Assembly: GCA_947034885.2 (NCBI GenBank)
Contig: OX344758.2
Coordinates: 5,954,501-6,018,500 of the forward strand
Direction: 5' to 3'
DNA length: 64,000 nt
Source: Thuidium tamariscinum
Lineage: Eukaryota; Streptophyta; Bryopsida; Hypnales; Thuidiaceae
Part shown: one piece after another, positions 1 to 12,000 of the stretch
Layout: each line of letters opens with the position of its first letter
How positions within the stretch are numbered: position 1 is the stretch's first letter
Notes under the pieces: model-generated
What the model was told of the DNA's origin: nothing
The model's database searches: none
What the model saw: only the letters and a program-made list of their open reading frames with translations
Position numbers and translations under genes: made by a program

Positions 1-1307
1 AATTGTGGTCCAGCTAGCCGTCACTAACTTATTTCAGGTTTGAAAATGTCCTGCATGCTGCCGTGGGGTTCAACAGCTTATCTTGAAATAAAAAGTTACC
101 GATCCTCCAAGTTTCGACTTGAGCAATCTACATGGATCATCACGTTGTAGCATAAATTTGCTCTGGGAGCAGTAGCTAGCTAGTACGTCACCACGTCTGC
201 AATGTCGTAGGTTGTTAAATTATACAGGACATTGACTAGAAACTACACAGGCAAGGGCGTGTCCTTGTGTTGTTAGTGGTGATCGAATGTGCAGAAAACC
301 CACTCTACAGCTACCGCCCAGGAGTTAGTTCAAGCGCATTCTTATTGTTAGTGTTTGGAAGCACCAGTTTGTTAAAATGGCAGATTTCAGTGAACTTGAC
401 GTAGTTTCAGTTACCCATCTGAGTCCTGGGATTGGAAATTTTACCGGTCCTAGTTTCAAAATTTCGATCTTTGCACTTGAAAATCCTGATATTCGGTCCC
501 CTGCCAGGCCTCTTGTGGCTGGCAGGTATTGTATTTGTTCTCTTGCAAATTGCAATGAAATTCCGTTTCATGCAATTGTGCCAAATAAATAAATAAATCC
601 TGGTATTCATCTCTGGGGACACAGTTTCGGCGCTCTGAAAAAACACCATTTTAGTAATTAAGAGCATTTGGGATCTACGTAACAGTTCAGAAATTGGGTT
701 GGAGTATAGCTAGAAACCGACCATAGCCAAACTCGGTGTATCTGGTTGATAGCTAGGGCAGTCGTTTCACAGTTTGTAGTTCAAGCTTAGAGAAGAAATT
801 TTCACACTTACATACATAGGCATCCAGATGCTTCTAATTAGCACTTGTGTGAACTAGCTTACTCACTTACAAGCATGAACCCCCTTTTAATTCCTCTCTC
901 CTTGCTGTTACCTTGGCACCTCCCTTGACAAAGATGCATTTAATTTTATAATTTCGTAGATAGAATTTAAAAATGCAGTAAACTTCCGTCACTTGACGCT
1001 GTTTAATTATCAATGATATAGTTACACAGTATATATAACTTTACAGCTCATCTTATCTGTGAGGAAATTCAGCCTCACGTGCTGGCCATAACTTACATTC
1101 TTAAGCAGGGTGCCGAGGTATTGAAACACTCTGGAATCAACCGTACGCGATACCCTGGTTTTTGGGGATCCATGACGCTTATTCTCATGTTCTTTGTTCT
1201 AACTGTAAGATTTACACAAACAAAGATATTTGTGAGTGTGATGTTAAGAAAAGGACCTGGTGTGCCACTAAATTTTTCTTGATAGGCCTGTAATTTTCCT
1301 GAAACAG
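1..1307. other. Spacer without recognised gene
   Basis: AT-rich sequence. Only short open frames occur; none has a recognisable domain, signal peptide or convincing splice structure. No tRNA or other RNA gene is seen. Confidence 0.5.
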
Positions 1308-1309
1308 TA

Positions 1310-1581
1310 AGGTAGGTACACCCAAAATGGCACCTGACCTCAAAGTGCCATCTACACTGAGCATACATTTCCGAAATCAATCATGTACCCAAGCTATAGA
1401 TGGCCATTCAGAAACAGACTTTGACCGTTAATAACTTTTGCATACGGTATCCAAATCCTATGTTCCTTGGTACGTTGGAACATGTTTTCACTCGCCAACA
1501 AGACTAAATAAAAATCTGAACAGCATGATGACAGGAACTAGGCACAATAAGAATAAGTGACCATTTAAGGTGTACCCACCT
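1310..1581. mobile_element. T-family MITE, copy 1 (TA target site)
   Basis: A 272 bp element with terminal inverted repeats: AGGTAGGTACACCCAAAATGG at the left, and a right end whose complement reads AGGTGGGTACACCTTAAATGG. It is flanked by TA at 1308-1309 and 1582-1583. A second copy of exactly the same length lies at 33270-33541. The TA duplication and small size fit a non-autonomous Tc1/mariner (Stowaway-type) element. It has no coding capacity. The interior carries the module ATAACTTTTGCATAC at 1431, which recurs in other element families of this window. Confidence 0.8.
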
Positions 1582-1583
1582 TA

Positions 1584-2471
1584 AACAAACTCTACAATTC
1601 AGTGCGATCTCTTCCTCTGGGAGGTAACTGCACCATCGATCATTCGCCGATAATATTATTGTTCTTCCATCTCCGTAATTTCAATTTCCAATACTATTGA
1701 CTATTGATAAACGTCAACCACCTGGATGTATAGGTACAGTAAGTCCGTGTTGAGAGAGAGAGAATTCACTCTATCCTGGGGAAATAGTAGCCTACGAAAA
1801 AAAGAGTAAAAAAAATTTTGCTGCCGATTTATGCGTTGAAATGTAAATGGGGTTGATTTCCTTGGATGTTTTCATTTCATTTCCTGCAATTAAAATCTTT
1901 CAATGTAGTTGAAAAAATTAAGAAATGTTTGCAGTTGAAGTAAAAAAAAGACAAGTTATTCAACTGTACAGAAATTTCAATTGGGGAGGTGTGAGACCAA
2001 TTTTCTCAATGGTAAGTTACCACCAAAGTCTGGTTGGTATGAAGTTGACTTTCAATACTACGGTGGAGTGAACTTTACTTAAAACCAAACTGCACTGAAA
2101 TAACAGAGGTACCAGTTCTTAGCTATCATCCCAGATTCTGACATGGCCTTGTTTTGGAGTTAGCTATGAACGGGGCCTTGGAACGTCAATTCCGTTAAAT
2201 TAGCGATCCTCCATTGCTTTGGCGCGGTTCAGGACCAGTGATCCCAGAACTGGCTAAAAAGCGCCAAGTTTTTACTGAAAAAATCTTGTTGCTAAGATAC
2301 TGAAAAAATGAAGAAAAAAGAAACATTTTGAGCCAGAATCTCCAACGCGATCGGGAGAACTCGCAATTTTGTACATTTTTGAAATCTACCCGTAGTGGAG
2401 ATTCCATACGCAGGGCCTCAACCAGTCGCACTCTTGCGATCTGGTGCATTGATGCGTGAGCAGGGCGGCTT
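1584..2471. other. Spacer without recognised gene
   Basis: No supported gene. A short GA run lies near 1747-1760. The rest is ordinary AT-rich spacer leading into the more GC-rich upstream region of the hAT relic. Confidence 0.45.
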
Positions 2472-2571
2472 CATCCGATGGCTGGGATTAGCCCATGGCA
2501 ACAACATCGGATGGCCTGGATTAGCCGAAGCAACGAGATCGAACGGCTTGGATTAGCCAAGAGGCTTTTCA
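2472..2571. repeat. Degenerate 33 bp tandem repeat, three units
   Basis: Three imperfect copies of a unit of about 33 bp, each containing GGMYKGGATTAGCC followed by a variable AGCAAC segment. The repeat stops just before a telobox and lies about 1 kb upstream of the hAT reading frame, so it may be part of the element's 5' region. Confidence 0.65.
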
Positions 2572-2572
2572 G

Positions 2573-2588
2573 TAGGGTTTAGGGTTTT
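2573..2588 (+). promoter_or_regulatory. Telobox-like double TTTAGGG motif
   Basis: TAGGGTTTAGGGTTTT holds two overlapping plant telomere-repeat units. Such teloboxes are common in plant promoters and are also found as interstitial telomeric scraps. Its place upstream of the hAT relic suggests a promoter element. Function is inferred only. Confidence 0.35.
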
Positions 2589-3532
2589 CTGGGGGGATAG
2601 CTCATCTCTCTCCCAGAGCATCCTCTAGTAGCATTTACGCACTAACTCTCCTGATCTCCTCCTGGCATCCTCATTAACTGATTTCACTTAGTCTGGCATC
2701 TGCAAAGCTTGGATGTTGTCATTGCTGTGATTGCTCAAGTCTCAATGATAACGTTATCGTTTGAAAATGTTTCCCTTCTTTTGTTGGAGAAGCGCGCGGT
2801 GCTCAACCTGAGTACCTGACTTTGTGAATTACTGAATTTCGTTCTTTGAATCGAGAAGAAGCTTCGTTGCGCCAGTGCGCCGCAATACCAATTCCTTCCT
2901 GCTGCGAAATTCATGGAGAGTTTGGGATCCCTGGTGCCCTGGGTCCTTGACTTGCATTAATTCTAGACTCTGGAAATGGAGGCGCGTCCGGGCGATGAAA
3001 CGGTTCTGTAATCCCACATATAATGTGGACTCCACATTGCCTTCTTCACGCTTCAATCAACGCTGTTAGTAATCTCCAGACCTTCACCGCTTGTTTTTCC
3101 TTGTTGTTTGATCGCACTCTAGTGTTGTGGAGTCCTTCAATTGTTTGATCGGGTGTGGACTGTGGAGTTCTTCAATTGTTTTCACCTGTTGGGCGGGCAA
3201 TTGACGTTGTTGCCTCCAGGTAGCTCTCTTGTTTGTGTTTTCATTTCAATTCAGTCATTTCAGTTTTGCATTTCTTTAGGCTTCCAATTTTTTTTGGCAG
3301 CGTGTGCTTGCTCTCAATGCTGAAGGTGGCCCTGGAGTGTTGGATTTGTGTGTAGGATTGCAACTATTTTGGCTTTGGGGTGTGGGACTTGGGGTGCAGG
3401 ATTGCAACCACTGCTTTCAGTTCCAATCGGTTTAGGGTGGTTTATACTTTGGTTGTTCTTGTCAATATTTTTGGGTTGTTTGTTGCTTTGGGATCTGTAG
3501 CCTTGGGGTAGTTGGGGTTCAGGCTTGTATCG
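2589..3532 (+). other. 5' region of the hAT relic
   Basis: Moderate-GC sequence between the telobox and the first plausible start codon at 3533. It lacks a supported reading frame and is probably untranslated leader or promoter of the transposase gene. I could not identify the element's 5' terminal inverted repeat. Confidence 0.4.
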
Positions 3533-3713
3533 ATGGCGCCGCACTTGAAACTGCCAGAAAATTTTCGCGTGAAGACATTCGGATCCAGCCGCAATACAAG
3601 CAGGGTGGGGAAATACTTGATCCCAAACGCTCATCCAAGTGGCCTCGACGGAGGTCCGATCGCGGAGGTGGAGATCATCCACTTCTCGCAACTTGGCAGC
3701 GATTCCGCAACGA

Positions 3714-3791
3714 GTAAGTTGCCTGCTTCCAATGTCACCATCGTCTTGCCGATCCCAATCATCGATCTCAGCGATGGTGACAGCTAGCAAG
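3714..3791 (+). other. Candidate 78 nt intron that removes an in-frame stop
   Basis: Donor GTAAGTTGCC at 3714 and acceptor GCTAGCAAG ending at 3791. The upstream exon ends in phase 1 (ACG A) and the downstream exon resumes with TG GAC AAG, so joining gives ATG GAC AAG in the transposase frame. The acceptor has a poor pyrimidine tract. The alternative is a simple nonsense mutation. Confidence 0.4.
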
Positions 3792-5564
3792 TGGACAAGC
3801 GACCGATGGAGGCGGCCACGATTGGGCGGAAGCGTTCCAAAACAGCTCCGAGTACCATCACTCGGAGATGGCAGGAGGTCTGGGCGTGCAAATTCGCCTG
3901 GGCTGAAGTTGAATTCAACACGGAGGGCAATGTTGTTGGCGTGATCTGCCGATCAATTTCGGGGAGGCGGAAGCTGCTTGTGCCGAAGGTTGATAATTTA
4001 GAAAAACATGAAGGTAAGCGGGTGTGTCGGGAAGATGGCGTTCCTTCTCCTGATCTCAAAAAAGGTGAAGTTTTCATAAAGCGCGATTGTCAGCACCTGC
4101 AGTTTGTGAAACTGTGGGTGGGGCAAAAGAAAGCCACAATTGTGGTTGATCAGATGCAAGGAGGGCTAGAAGGCGAGTATAAACGGAGGCAAGTGCAATT
4201 TTGCACTTTGCTTCATCTTTTGGCCCACGGTCGCCCGATGTGCGACTACGAGCAACAGGAGAGGCTGCTTCGGCAGTTGAAGGTAAAGAATCTTCCCCGC
4301 AAACACTGGTCTGAGTCTACAGGTTGGGAGATGAGCGAGCATCTCCACAGTTCTGAGTTAGCTGCTTTAAAAAATGTTGTTCAGTCTGCAAGTATCATTT
4401 CTTTGAGCGCCGATGAAGTCACGGCAGTTGATGGAACGGCTTGGCTTGGGGTCCACGTCTATGCAATGTCTTCTTGGGAGCGGATCCTGCACCTTTTGTT
4501 GTTGTCCTGTGTTTCTGATAGTGGAACAGTTGATCACTTGATTGATCTCATCATGCATGGATTGCTTAATGAGGGTGGATTGACGCGTGAGGAAATTGCT
4601 AGAAAGTTTGTTTGTTTTAGAGCAGATGGTGTCAATACGTTTCAAGGTCCTAGGACAGGAGTCACTACGCAGATTCGGGAGAAGTGGGCACCATTTCTGA
4701 TAGAGGCAAGTTGTGTTAGCCACCACTTGAATCTTGTTGTGGAAACAATGTCTAAATTTCCTTTGGTCTCCCGTCTTGAGTTCTTGTTCCAGTCCATCTA
4801 CAGCTATTTTTGCCGCAGCAACAAGCGTCATGCTAAATTACATAGACTAGCCGATCTCATGGAAACTAAGGGCAATAAAATGCTCCAAAACGTAGAAACG
4901 AGGTGGATTTCGATGCGCAGTCCTGCTGCGAGGACTCTTTCAAAGTACCGCACTCTGCTGGTGAAAATGGGGTCAGACATGACCTCTAGCCCTGGATCGA
5001 AGTCAGTACCAAGGGTAGCTGATAATTTCAACCTCTTGTCTGATGTAGAGCTACTCTTGTCTTTGGCATGTTTTATCCCACTTGTCAATGCTGTTCACTC
5101 TTTGATTAAGTTGTCACAGGATCGTGATGTATTCATTGGCAATTTTATGCAAGCCTTGAAACTTTGCCAAGATGAGTTGGCTCACATGTTTGTGGATGGA
5201 TCCACTGCCTTCAACAAAGTGGATTTCCCTGTGTATTGTAACCTAATCTCTCTATCAAGTGCAGAAATCCCTTTGCAGTGGCGGCCTTTGCCTGGTGACA
5301 GTGGCATTTGTCACTTGCTCTTTGATTTTGGGCATGCCCAAATCTTTGCAAGATGTCATGACAAGTAGACAGGGGCACATCTATTTGTCACCGAGCAAGA
5401 GTATAATTGGGTGCAGGACAACACCCAGCGACAGTTTTCACATATATTTAACTCCCTATTTTTTTTGTCTTTGTTTTCTTTCATCAAAGTTTGTAGTTCA
5501 ATGTTTTTCAAATTTGATTTGGTTGCTGAGGTACAGCTGACTACTGTAACCTTAGTGCTGCGGC

Positions 5565-5884
5565 AGGTCTTTCTCGGACTTGAAGGCGGGGTCTTTCTCG
5601 GACCTAAAGTTTTGTGTTAGAAGTTAGGTCTGTCTTTGAAGCTGGTCTGTCTTTGAAGTTGGGTCTGTCTGAAGCCGGGTCTGTCTTTGAAGTTGGGTCT
5701 GTCTTTGAAGTTGGGTCCATCTCCACGCGGGGTCTGTCTGAAGCCGCCGAGTCTGTCTCCACGCGGGATTTGTCTAAAGTCGAGTCTGTCTGAAGCGGGG
5801 TCAGTCTGTAAAGCGGAGTCTGTTTGAAGTAGGGTCTGTCTAGAAGCGGGGGGTGTTTGAAGTTTGGTCTTTGAAGTTCAGTCT
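5565..5884 (+). repeat. Degenerate GGTCTGTCT minisatellite inside the hAT relic
   Basis: About 16-18 imperfect units of roughly 14-21 bp built on GGTCTGTCTTTGAAGTTGG, with variants such as TCCACGCGG. It interrupts the transposase coding trace between the catalytic core and the C-terminal dimerisation segment, so it is either an intron-borne array or a later expansion. Confidence 0.8.
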
Positions 5885-6483
5885 ACTAATGCCCAGGTCC
5901 TTCAATTGCACAGAGATTGCTCAATCGTTGATTTCAGAGCTTGACCGCAGATTCCCTTAGGAGGCCTTTTGGATGCCTTTGGAATCATTAGGATGGCGAT
6001 GAGGAGAGCTTTGGCCATCATTTGGCAGTCTTGAAAGAGTTCTTTGCCATTCCAAAGTCTGTGAACAAGGGGCAGCCCGTTTGTGGCACTAGGAAGCCTT
6101 ACACAGCGCCTGAGATGCTTTCTGCATCTAACTTAGACAACCAGCAGCACTTGTTCAAGATTACTATGAGGTCCAATGCGGAAGCCGCTTGTGGGCCTCA
6201 TTTCCACATTAATCCTGTGATCAAATTGTGGAAGACTAGACCAGTCATTGCATTTACGCACGTTGATTTCGGAATATTTTAAACTTGCTGACATAGGCTG
6301 CTGTCTAGTTCTTGGCTCTGTAGAATATGAGAGATGTTTTTCCAATCTCAAGTTTCTCAAGTCATGCCATAGAAATCGTTTAGGGAAACACTTACCCCTT
6401 GTTGTGCGTATGTTTGGTCAAAACTACTTCTCTCTTGACCATTTCCTTACATGGAGGCAATTGATTCTTAGAAAAGTGTTGTG

Positions 6484-7653
6484 AAGACTAGCAGGCAAGG
6501 GGATGCGTGACCTAGGGTAGTGAATTTAGGAGCAGTATCCTCAATTCTTCTTCAGGAATATTTTTTCCTTAGTTTTCATGAGATCAAGCTTGATTTGCAA
6601 CTCAAGTTCACCTTCATTCAAGAGATACTAGATGCTACCCAAGTTGCTCCGATGTGTTTGCTGTTTTGGTGGCGTGGAAGATTGGCTGCCATTCGAGACT
6701 ACGGCTGCCATCTGAGACTGTAGCTGCTCTGAGTTTCGCAGTTGGGCTGGTTGATTGCTTCAGTGGCTGAAGGAAGTGAAGGAGGACGAGCTGAAGCGAG
6801 TTCATATTGCTTCAATGGTTGAAGCGAGGAGCTGGAGCTGGTTTAGGCATTTTAGTGTTTAATCCTAACCTTCTAATGTGGGTTGTTTGTTCTTTGATGT
6901 GCAGAGCACTAACACTGCAAATTGGGCAGTATTAGGATTCAATTCCCTTGTTAGTGGCAGGTTTAGGTAGGATAGATAAAGTAAGATTGGGCATTTAGAT
7001 TTCAAACAATCTGAAGACTTGTAATACTTCAATTGTTTTGAATTGGAATCATGTGTTACATATAATTTCCACTTGAATGCCTTTGTTTCACTTTGGAAAT
7101 ACAAATTGTCTTAGAGTGTGTGATTCTTGATGTTCTATTGAACATTTGCATTTGTATTATAGCAAATTAGTTGAGAATCAATCATAGAGTTAGTTTTTGC
7201 TTGGCTTTTAGCTTAATTTGAATAGCAACTTAGCAAAAAAATAAATGGGAAATTAGTTCTTGCCCTTTACTCAATTTTGTTTTGAGAGCAATATAACGAA
7301 AAAAAATGGTAAATATAGTATTCCCTTCCCCATATAATATTGTAAAATATAGCACATTTATTTTTACTCCAAAAAAAAATGGGAGGCAAAAAACAACATT
7401 TCAAAATTAATATTATTTGAAAAATTCCACCAACCAAAAAAATATGTGGCCAGGAGAACTCCTACATGGGCCACAGTCATAGCCTTTGAGCTAATTTGGA
7501 GAAAACCATTTTGGGATCGCTGTTCAAGACAGTGAGGACACTGCACGCGGCTAGTGAAACCAAATTTTATACTTGTCCTAGTTTGTGGCTTGAAATTAGA
7601 CCTTTATGAAGATTTATGTCACAATTTTTATCTTTTGGAGTATTTCATACCCC
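6484..7653. other. AT-rich spacer after the hAT relic
   Basis: No supported gene. The first part (6484-6850) has a higher GC content and may be the 3' part of the hAT element. After about 6860 the sequence turns strongly AT-rich. Confidence 0.4.
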
Positions 7654-7662
7654 AGAATAACT

Positions 7663-7901
7663 GGCCGGGGTGAACTAACCCTCATGCTTGACCACTTGGG
7701 AAAACACTAGAATTTTTTGTTTTTGGCAAATAATTTGTTTTTTGCAAATTTTGAATTCATATTTGCAATTAGAGACCCCCAAATTAGGTAGGAGGAGTGA
7801 GCAAGGTAAATTAGTTAAGCACAAACTAGGGTGCTTTTTGTTTTATTTCCTCCCTTGGAATTACTTGGAGTGGCCTAGTGAGGGGGCCAGTTCACCCCAA
7901 C
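7663..7901. mobile_element. F-family MITE, copy 1 (Mutator-like)
   Basis: A 239 bp element with inverted ends containing GGGGTGAACTRACCC (left) and the complement GGGGTGAACTGGCCC (right). The flanks AGAATAACT (7654-7662) and CCAATAACT (7902-7910) look like a worn 9 bp target duplication. A second copy at 42369-42603 has a better 9 bp duplication. The 9 bp duplication suggests a Mutator-type non-autonomous element. Confidence 0.7.
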
Positions 7902-8294
7902 CCAATAACTCCATTATCTAATCACTAGACAGTGTGCCTTATAACATTGTCTTGATATAAATATGTATATTGTTTTAAATGTATACATATTTTATATTTA
8001 AAATCTAAGTTTTAGAATTTATATTTAAGTTTGAAGTTCAACACTAAATTATCGAACTTGAGGGTTTTTATGAAATCATGAGATCCAAAATCCCAGGGTT
8101 CTTCTTTGATTTTATTTTTTTACTTCCATTTAGTTTTGGTTAGAGTTTAATATCTAATTCTAGTTTTATATTCTATTTATATGTTTAAAAGTAAAGGTTA
8201 GGAGTTAGAAATAGTTTATCTCCTAGTTTTGACCTTTAGGTTTCATTGGCTTTGAAGAGTGAATAAGCTTGTAAACAAGAACTTATCTCTTTGT

Positions 8295-9035
8295 GGGTCA
8301 TTGCAAGAAAAACTTACTAAAAAGTGTAGTGTTTTATATAGTATTCATTTTTTCTTTGGGAGTATTGCATAATTAGTAAATCAATTTTTTTTTAAAGTAA
8401 AAAATATGTTTGATGTAAATACCTTTAAGAAGAAGATATCCTAGGAAAGAAAAGCATAGAAAAATTCTATAAGTAGGAGAACTAGAAAAGTGTAGAATTT
8501 CATGAAAATTGTAACTTCTACTATAGTTTTACATTTTAATTTGTAAAAAAAGGGGAAAGTAATTTTTTTTATAACTAAAAATTATCTATTTGGAAAGACT
8601 TTAGGTGAAGATATTCCACCAAAATAATGATTTGAAAACCATCTTGATTGTTCAAAAATGCGCCTACAAGGGAGGCCTATTAGCATACATGTAGAAAAAA
8701 GAGAATAATGATTTTTAAATTTCCTTTAGTAGAAACATGCCTACTTAGTATAGGAATAGACCCTATAAATCTCAGCTCTAAATCATTAATTTTGAGTACT
8801 CCCTAGTACTAAAAAACTCTAACCACAAAATGTAATAAATTAGCTAAATTTAAATTTAAATATAAAATAATTTTTGAAAATTTATGAAAAATAAGGGTTC
8901 TTATTATTATCAAGTTATCCATCTCTAATAAAAATTTCAAGTTCAAAAAATGAATGCTTCTAAAGTTATAGCACATGACAACTCCGTTACTCAAAGCGTG
9001 TTGCCAAATAGTACAAATCTTTCTTGCATTTACTC
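8295..9035 (-). mobile_element. R-family element, copy 1
   Basis: A 741 bp inverted-repeat element. The left end is GGGTCATTGCAAGAAA; the complement of the right end is GAGTAAATGCAAGAAA. It is flanked by TTGT on both sides (8291-8294 and 9036-9039). The interior matches copies at 19577, 21066, 24470, 34561 and 39415, here in reverse orientation relative to 21066. It has no coding capacity. Confidence 0.75.
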
Positions 9036-9050
9036 TTGTTCTTTTTCAAT

Positions 9051-12000
9051 GGCCAGTAGGTGTTTGGAGGTCCACTTGGGATTTTTCCACTCCTTAACTT
9101 AGGGTCATATAGGATTGGTAGGCATCTTCTTCCTCCTCATTGTGGAGTTTTTTTGTTGGGTTTTCTTTTGTGAAAAGGTATATTGTAGATAAAAGGTTGA
9201 ATGGTGAAACAACTATATCTTTTGTTTGAAGAAAAAATTTACAATGAAATTTTGAGGGTTTGATAATCTTGTTTTTGCACTTCTAAAGACACCTTTATAG
9301 TCAATTTTAAGTTTTGATTAGAAAGTTATAGGCATTTGTGTGAAGGAGAGTCTGTTGTTACCCAACAAAGAAGAATAGAGATTTGAGCACTTACTATTGT
9401 TGTTCAATCTCACCTTTTTTCTTAAAATTTTGAGATCTTTTTAAATATTTTTATAGCTTTGAAAAAAATTATGACTCATGCTATTTGAAGCTCTATAAAG
9501 AAAGTTATGAAAGTTTGAAGAAAGAAGGTTTTATTGCCCTACTTTGTTGGAAACTGAAATTTTGATAGGCTTTAGATTTTATTTAAAGGATCTTTTGCAA
9601 GTAAAAATTTGAGAGAAGTTAATAGAGATTCTTAGCTTCCTAAAAATCTATTTTTTTCTAAATTTGATGAGAAATTGAAGAAGATATGGGTAGAAAGGTG
9701 GAAGAAGGTTTGTTACCTTCCTTATTTTGAGAGATTGTGTAAGGATTGCACATGAATACACTGAATTTTTGCTTAAATGTTGTTTGGAAAAGAAGATCCG
9801 ATTTTAATTTTTGGATTTCATCTTGGTACTTTCCCCGTGGCAGACTTTATTGTTGATAGTTGCCAATATTGTCCCATTTTGTGTTCGTAGATAGGAGCTT
9901 CTCAATTTTAAAATGTTTTGTGGTGATGAAGTTGGATTGATGGCTAGCAAGACCATTGAGTGTGCATTAAGTGGGCGGTGCTTGTTTTCCCTTGTAGTGA
10001 GGTTCGATTAATTGCCAACAGACTACAAAATTTTGGTGGTGATACAAAAATAGATGTAAGTTGCCCTTACTTTGTAGATAGTTGCAGGTACCCAAATAGT
10101 CATCAAAACTATTTGAAGGTGTTTGCATTTAAGACTTTGGGCTAGTGATAGATATCAATGAGGCTTTTTAACCTAATCAACATTCAATACTATTAGAAGG
10201 CCTCAGGTCTTCAATGTAAACAAGGGTTGAATGTTTAGATATGATTTTTTTGTGTATTCTTGAAGAGACTATTAGTCTCTTAAAATAATTACCATTTATC
10301 AATCTATACAAATATCATGACTAAGTGTAGTCATATTTTGAAGTTTCATGACTCATTGTAGTCATAATTTCAGTGTTATTGACAAATTGCATTGGACTTT
10401 AGTCATATTTATTGTCATATATCAAGCTTAGTTGCAACCAAAAACCTAACGTTTTTCTAAAGCAAAACCCTCTTACCATGACAATATTGCCAAAGTCAAA
10501 ATCAAGTTAAAAATAATTTTCTAATTTATTAATCTATAAAAACTTTAAAATTCAATAACTTCCTCACCGTGAGTTAGAATGCCACAAAACAAAGCCCATG
10601 TATCCCTCCTTGTCAAGGGCTTTCTGACGATACCAAAAACATGAGTGGGAGATGCATAGTTCATGAGATCTCAACATAATAGTTAAAATAAATAAAACAA
10701 ACAAAACAAACAAACAACCCATTTTAAAGTATAGATAGATTTATTTCACAATTTTATCTTCTATAGAATTCAATACCCCACACTAATTCTATTGTCTAAT
10801 CACTAGTTTTCTTGATACAAAGCATAGTTTCAAATTTTCAATAGCAATTGTTAAAAATTCAAAAACCAAATAAAAAGTGTTGACCCATCTCTTCATATAA
10901 TCAATTGCTTTCAAGTGTTTCAACACACGAGAGTGAGCTTCAACATGTTGTGTTGAAATGGAAAATTAGTTTTCCATTAATCCAACACTAGTTAAGAAAG
11001 AGCAAGTAGAACTCACATAATAATGCATAGAATAGTTGCCAAGTAACCTTCATCAAGTTTTCATGAATATGCATTCACTTCTAAAAGATTAGATAAAGTA
11101 GACAAGTCTATTACCACTAGGATTTGCAATTTGACTATCTTAAGGTTGATTCCAAAAAATGGACATATTTTTCAAAGGTATGTCCTTGCCTAATGAGTCA
11201 AACCCAAGAAGAATTATTATAGTTTTCAAATCAAAATTGCAATTTCTATGAATTTTTCAAGTGGTTTGCCTTGAATTTACAAAGCCACTCATAGAATGAA
11301 GCTATAAATGTCCTATCAACAACCCATAATTGCCTTGGAGTGTATTCATTAATTTAGCACTTAAGTATCCATCAATCAAAGATTGACATATTACATAATT
11401 TGGAATCAATGCATTGATTTTGTTAGAAAAGAAAATGAATTTGGATGAGTTTTGTGGTAGAATTGGGGCCTAAAGTAGGATGGCAGAAATAGGTTGATGG
11501 CAGAAATTACCTATTCTACCTTAAGAATGGTATTTTAGAAGTAGTTTCAATTTATTGTCAAACTAAAAGCAACGTTGTCAAGATAAGAAAAATTTACTTT
11601 GAGAAAACCCTAGGTTTTTAATTGTGACAAAGTTTGATATATGTTTGGGATTTGTAAAAAGTCACCTTTTCAAAGACTAGTAATATCTTCAAAAACACCC
11701 CAAAAAACTATCTAAATAATGAAACTTTGTCTATACTTAAGACACGAGGTCTCCTAGTAGTATTCAACACCAATTAGGCTAAAAAACCTCATTGGTATCT
11801 ATCATTGGTCTCAAGTCCCAAATGCAAACACCTTCAATTAGTTTTAACAACTACTTAGGTACCTATAACTATTTATAAGATAGGGACAACCTACACTTGC
11901 ACCGTATCATTACTAAACGTTGTAGTCTGTTGGCCATCACTCTAACCTCACTATAAGGAGAAATGAGCACTGCCTACTTGGTACACACTCAATGGTTTCA

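Larger units (their letters stand above)
3533..6483 (+). pseudogene. hAT-family transposase relic (ZNF862/KIAA1586-like)
   Basis: The main open frame runs from ATG 3806 to 5368 (about 520 residues). An upstream frame in the same phase (ATG 3533) is separated from it by one TAG at 3785-3787. A GT-AG intron at 3714-3791 (78 nt) would remove that stop with matching phase. The N-terminal part resembles a degenerate TTF/BED-type zinc-finger region. The catalytic core is visible: LSADEVT (first Asp), CFRADGVNTFQG (second Asp) and CVSHHLNLVVE (the CxxH-type motif). The C-terminal dimerisation segment GSVEYERCFSNLKF...RNRLG lies at about 6290-6400, but in another frame. The stretch 5369-5970 is non-coding and holds a tandem repeat. 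The coding trace resumes near 5972 and shifts frame near 6250. The gene therefore looks broken, unless several introns are missed. Terminal repeats were not found. Confidence 0.8.
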
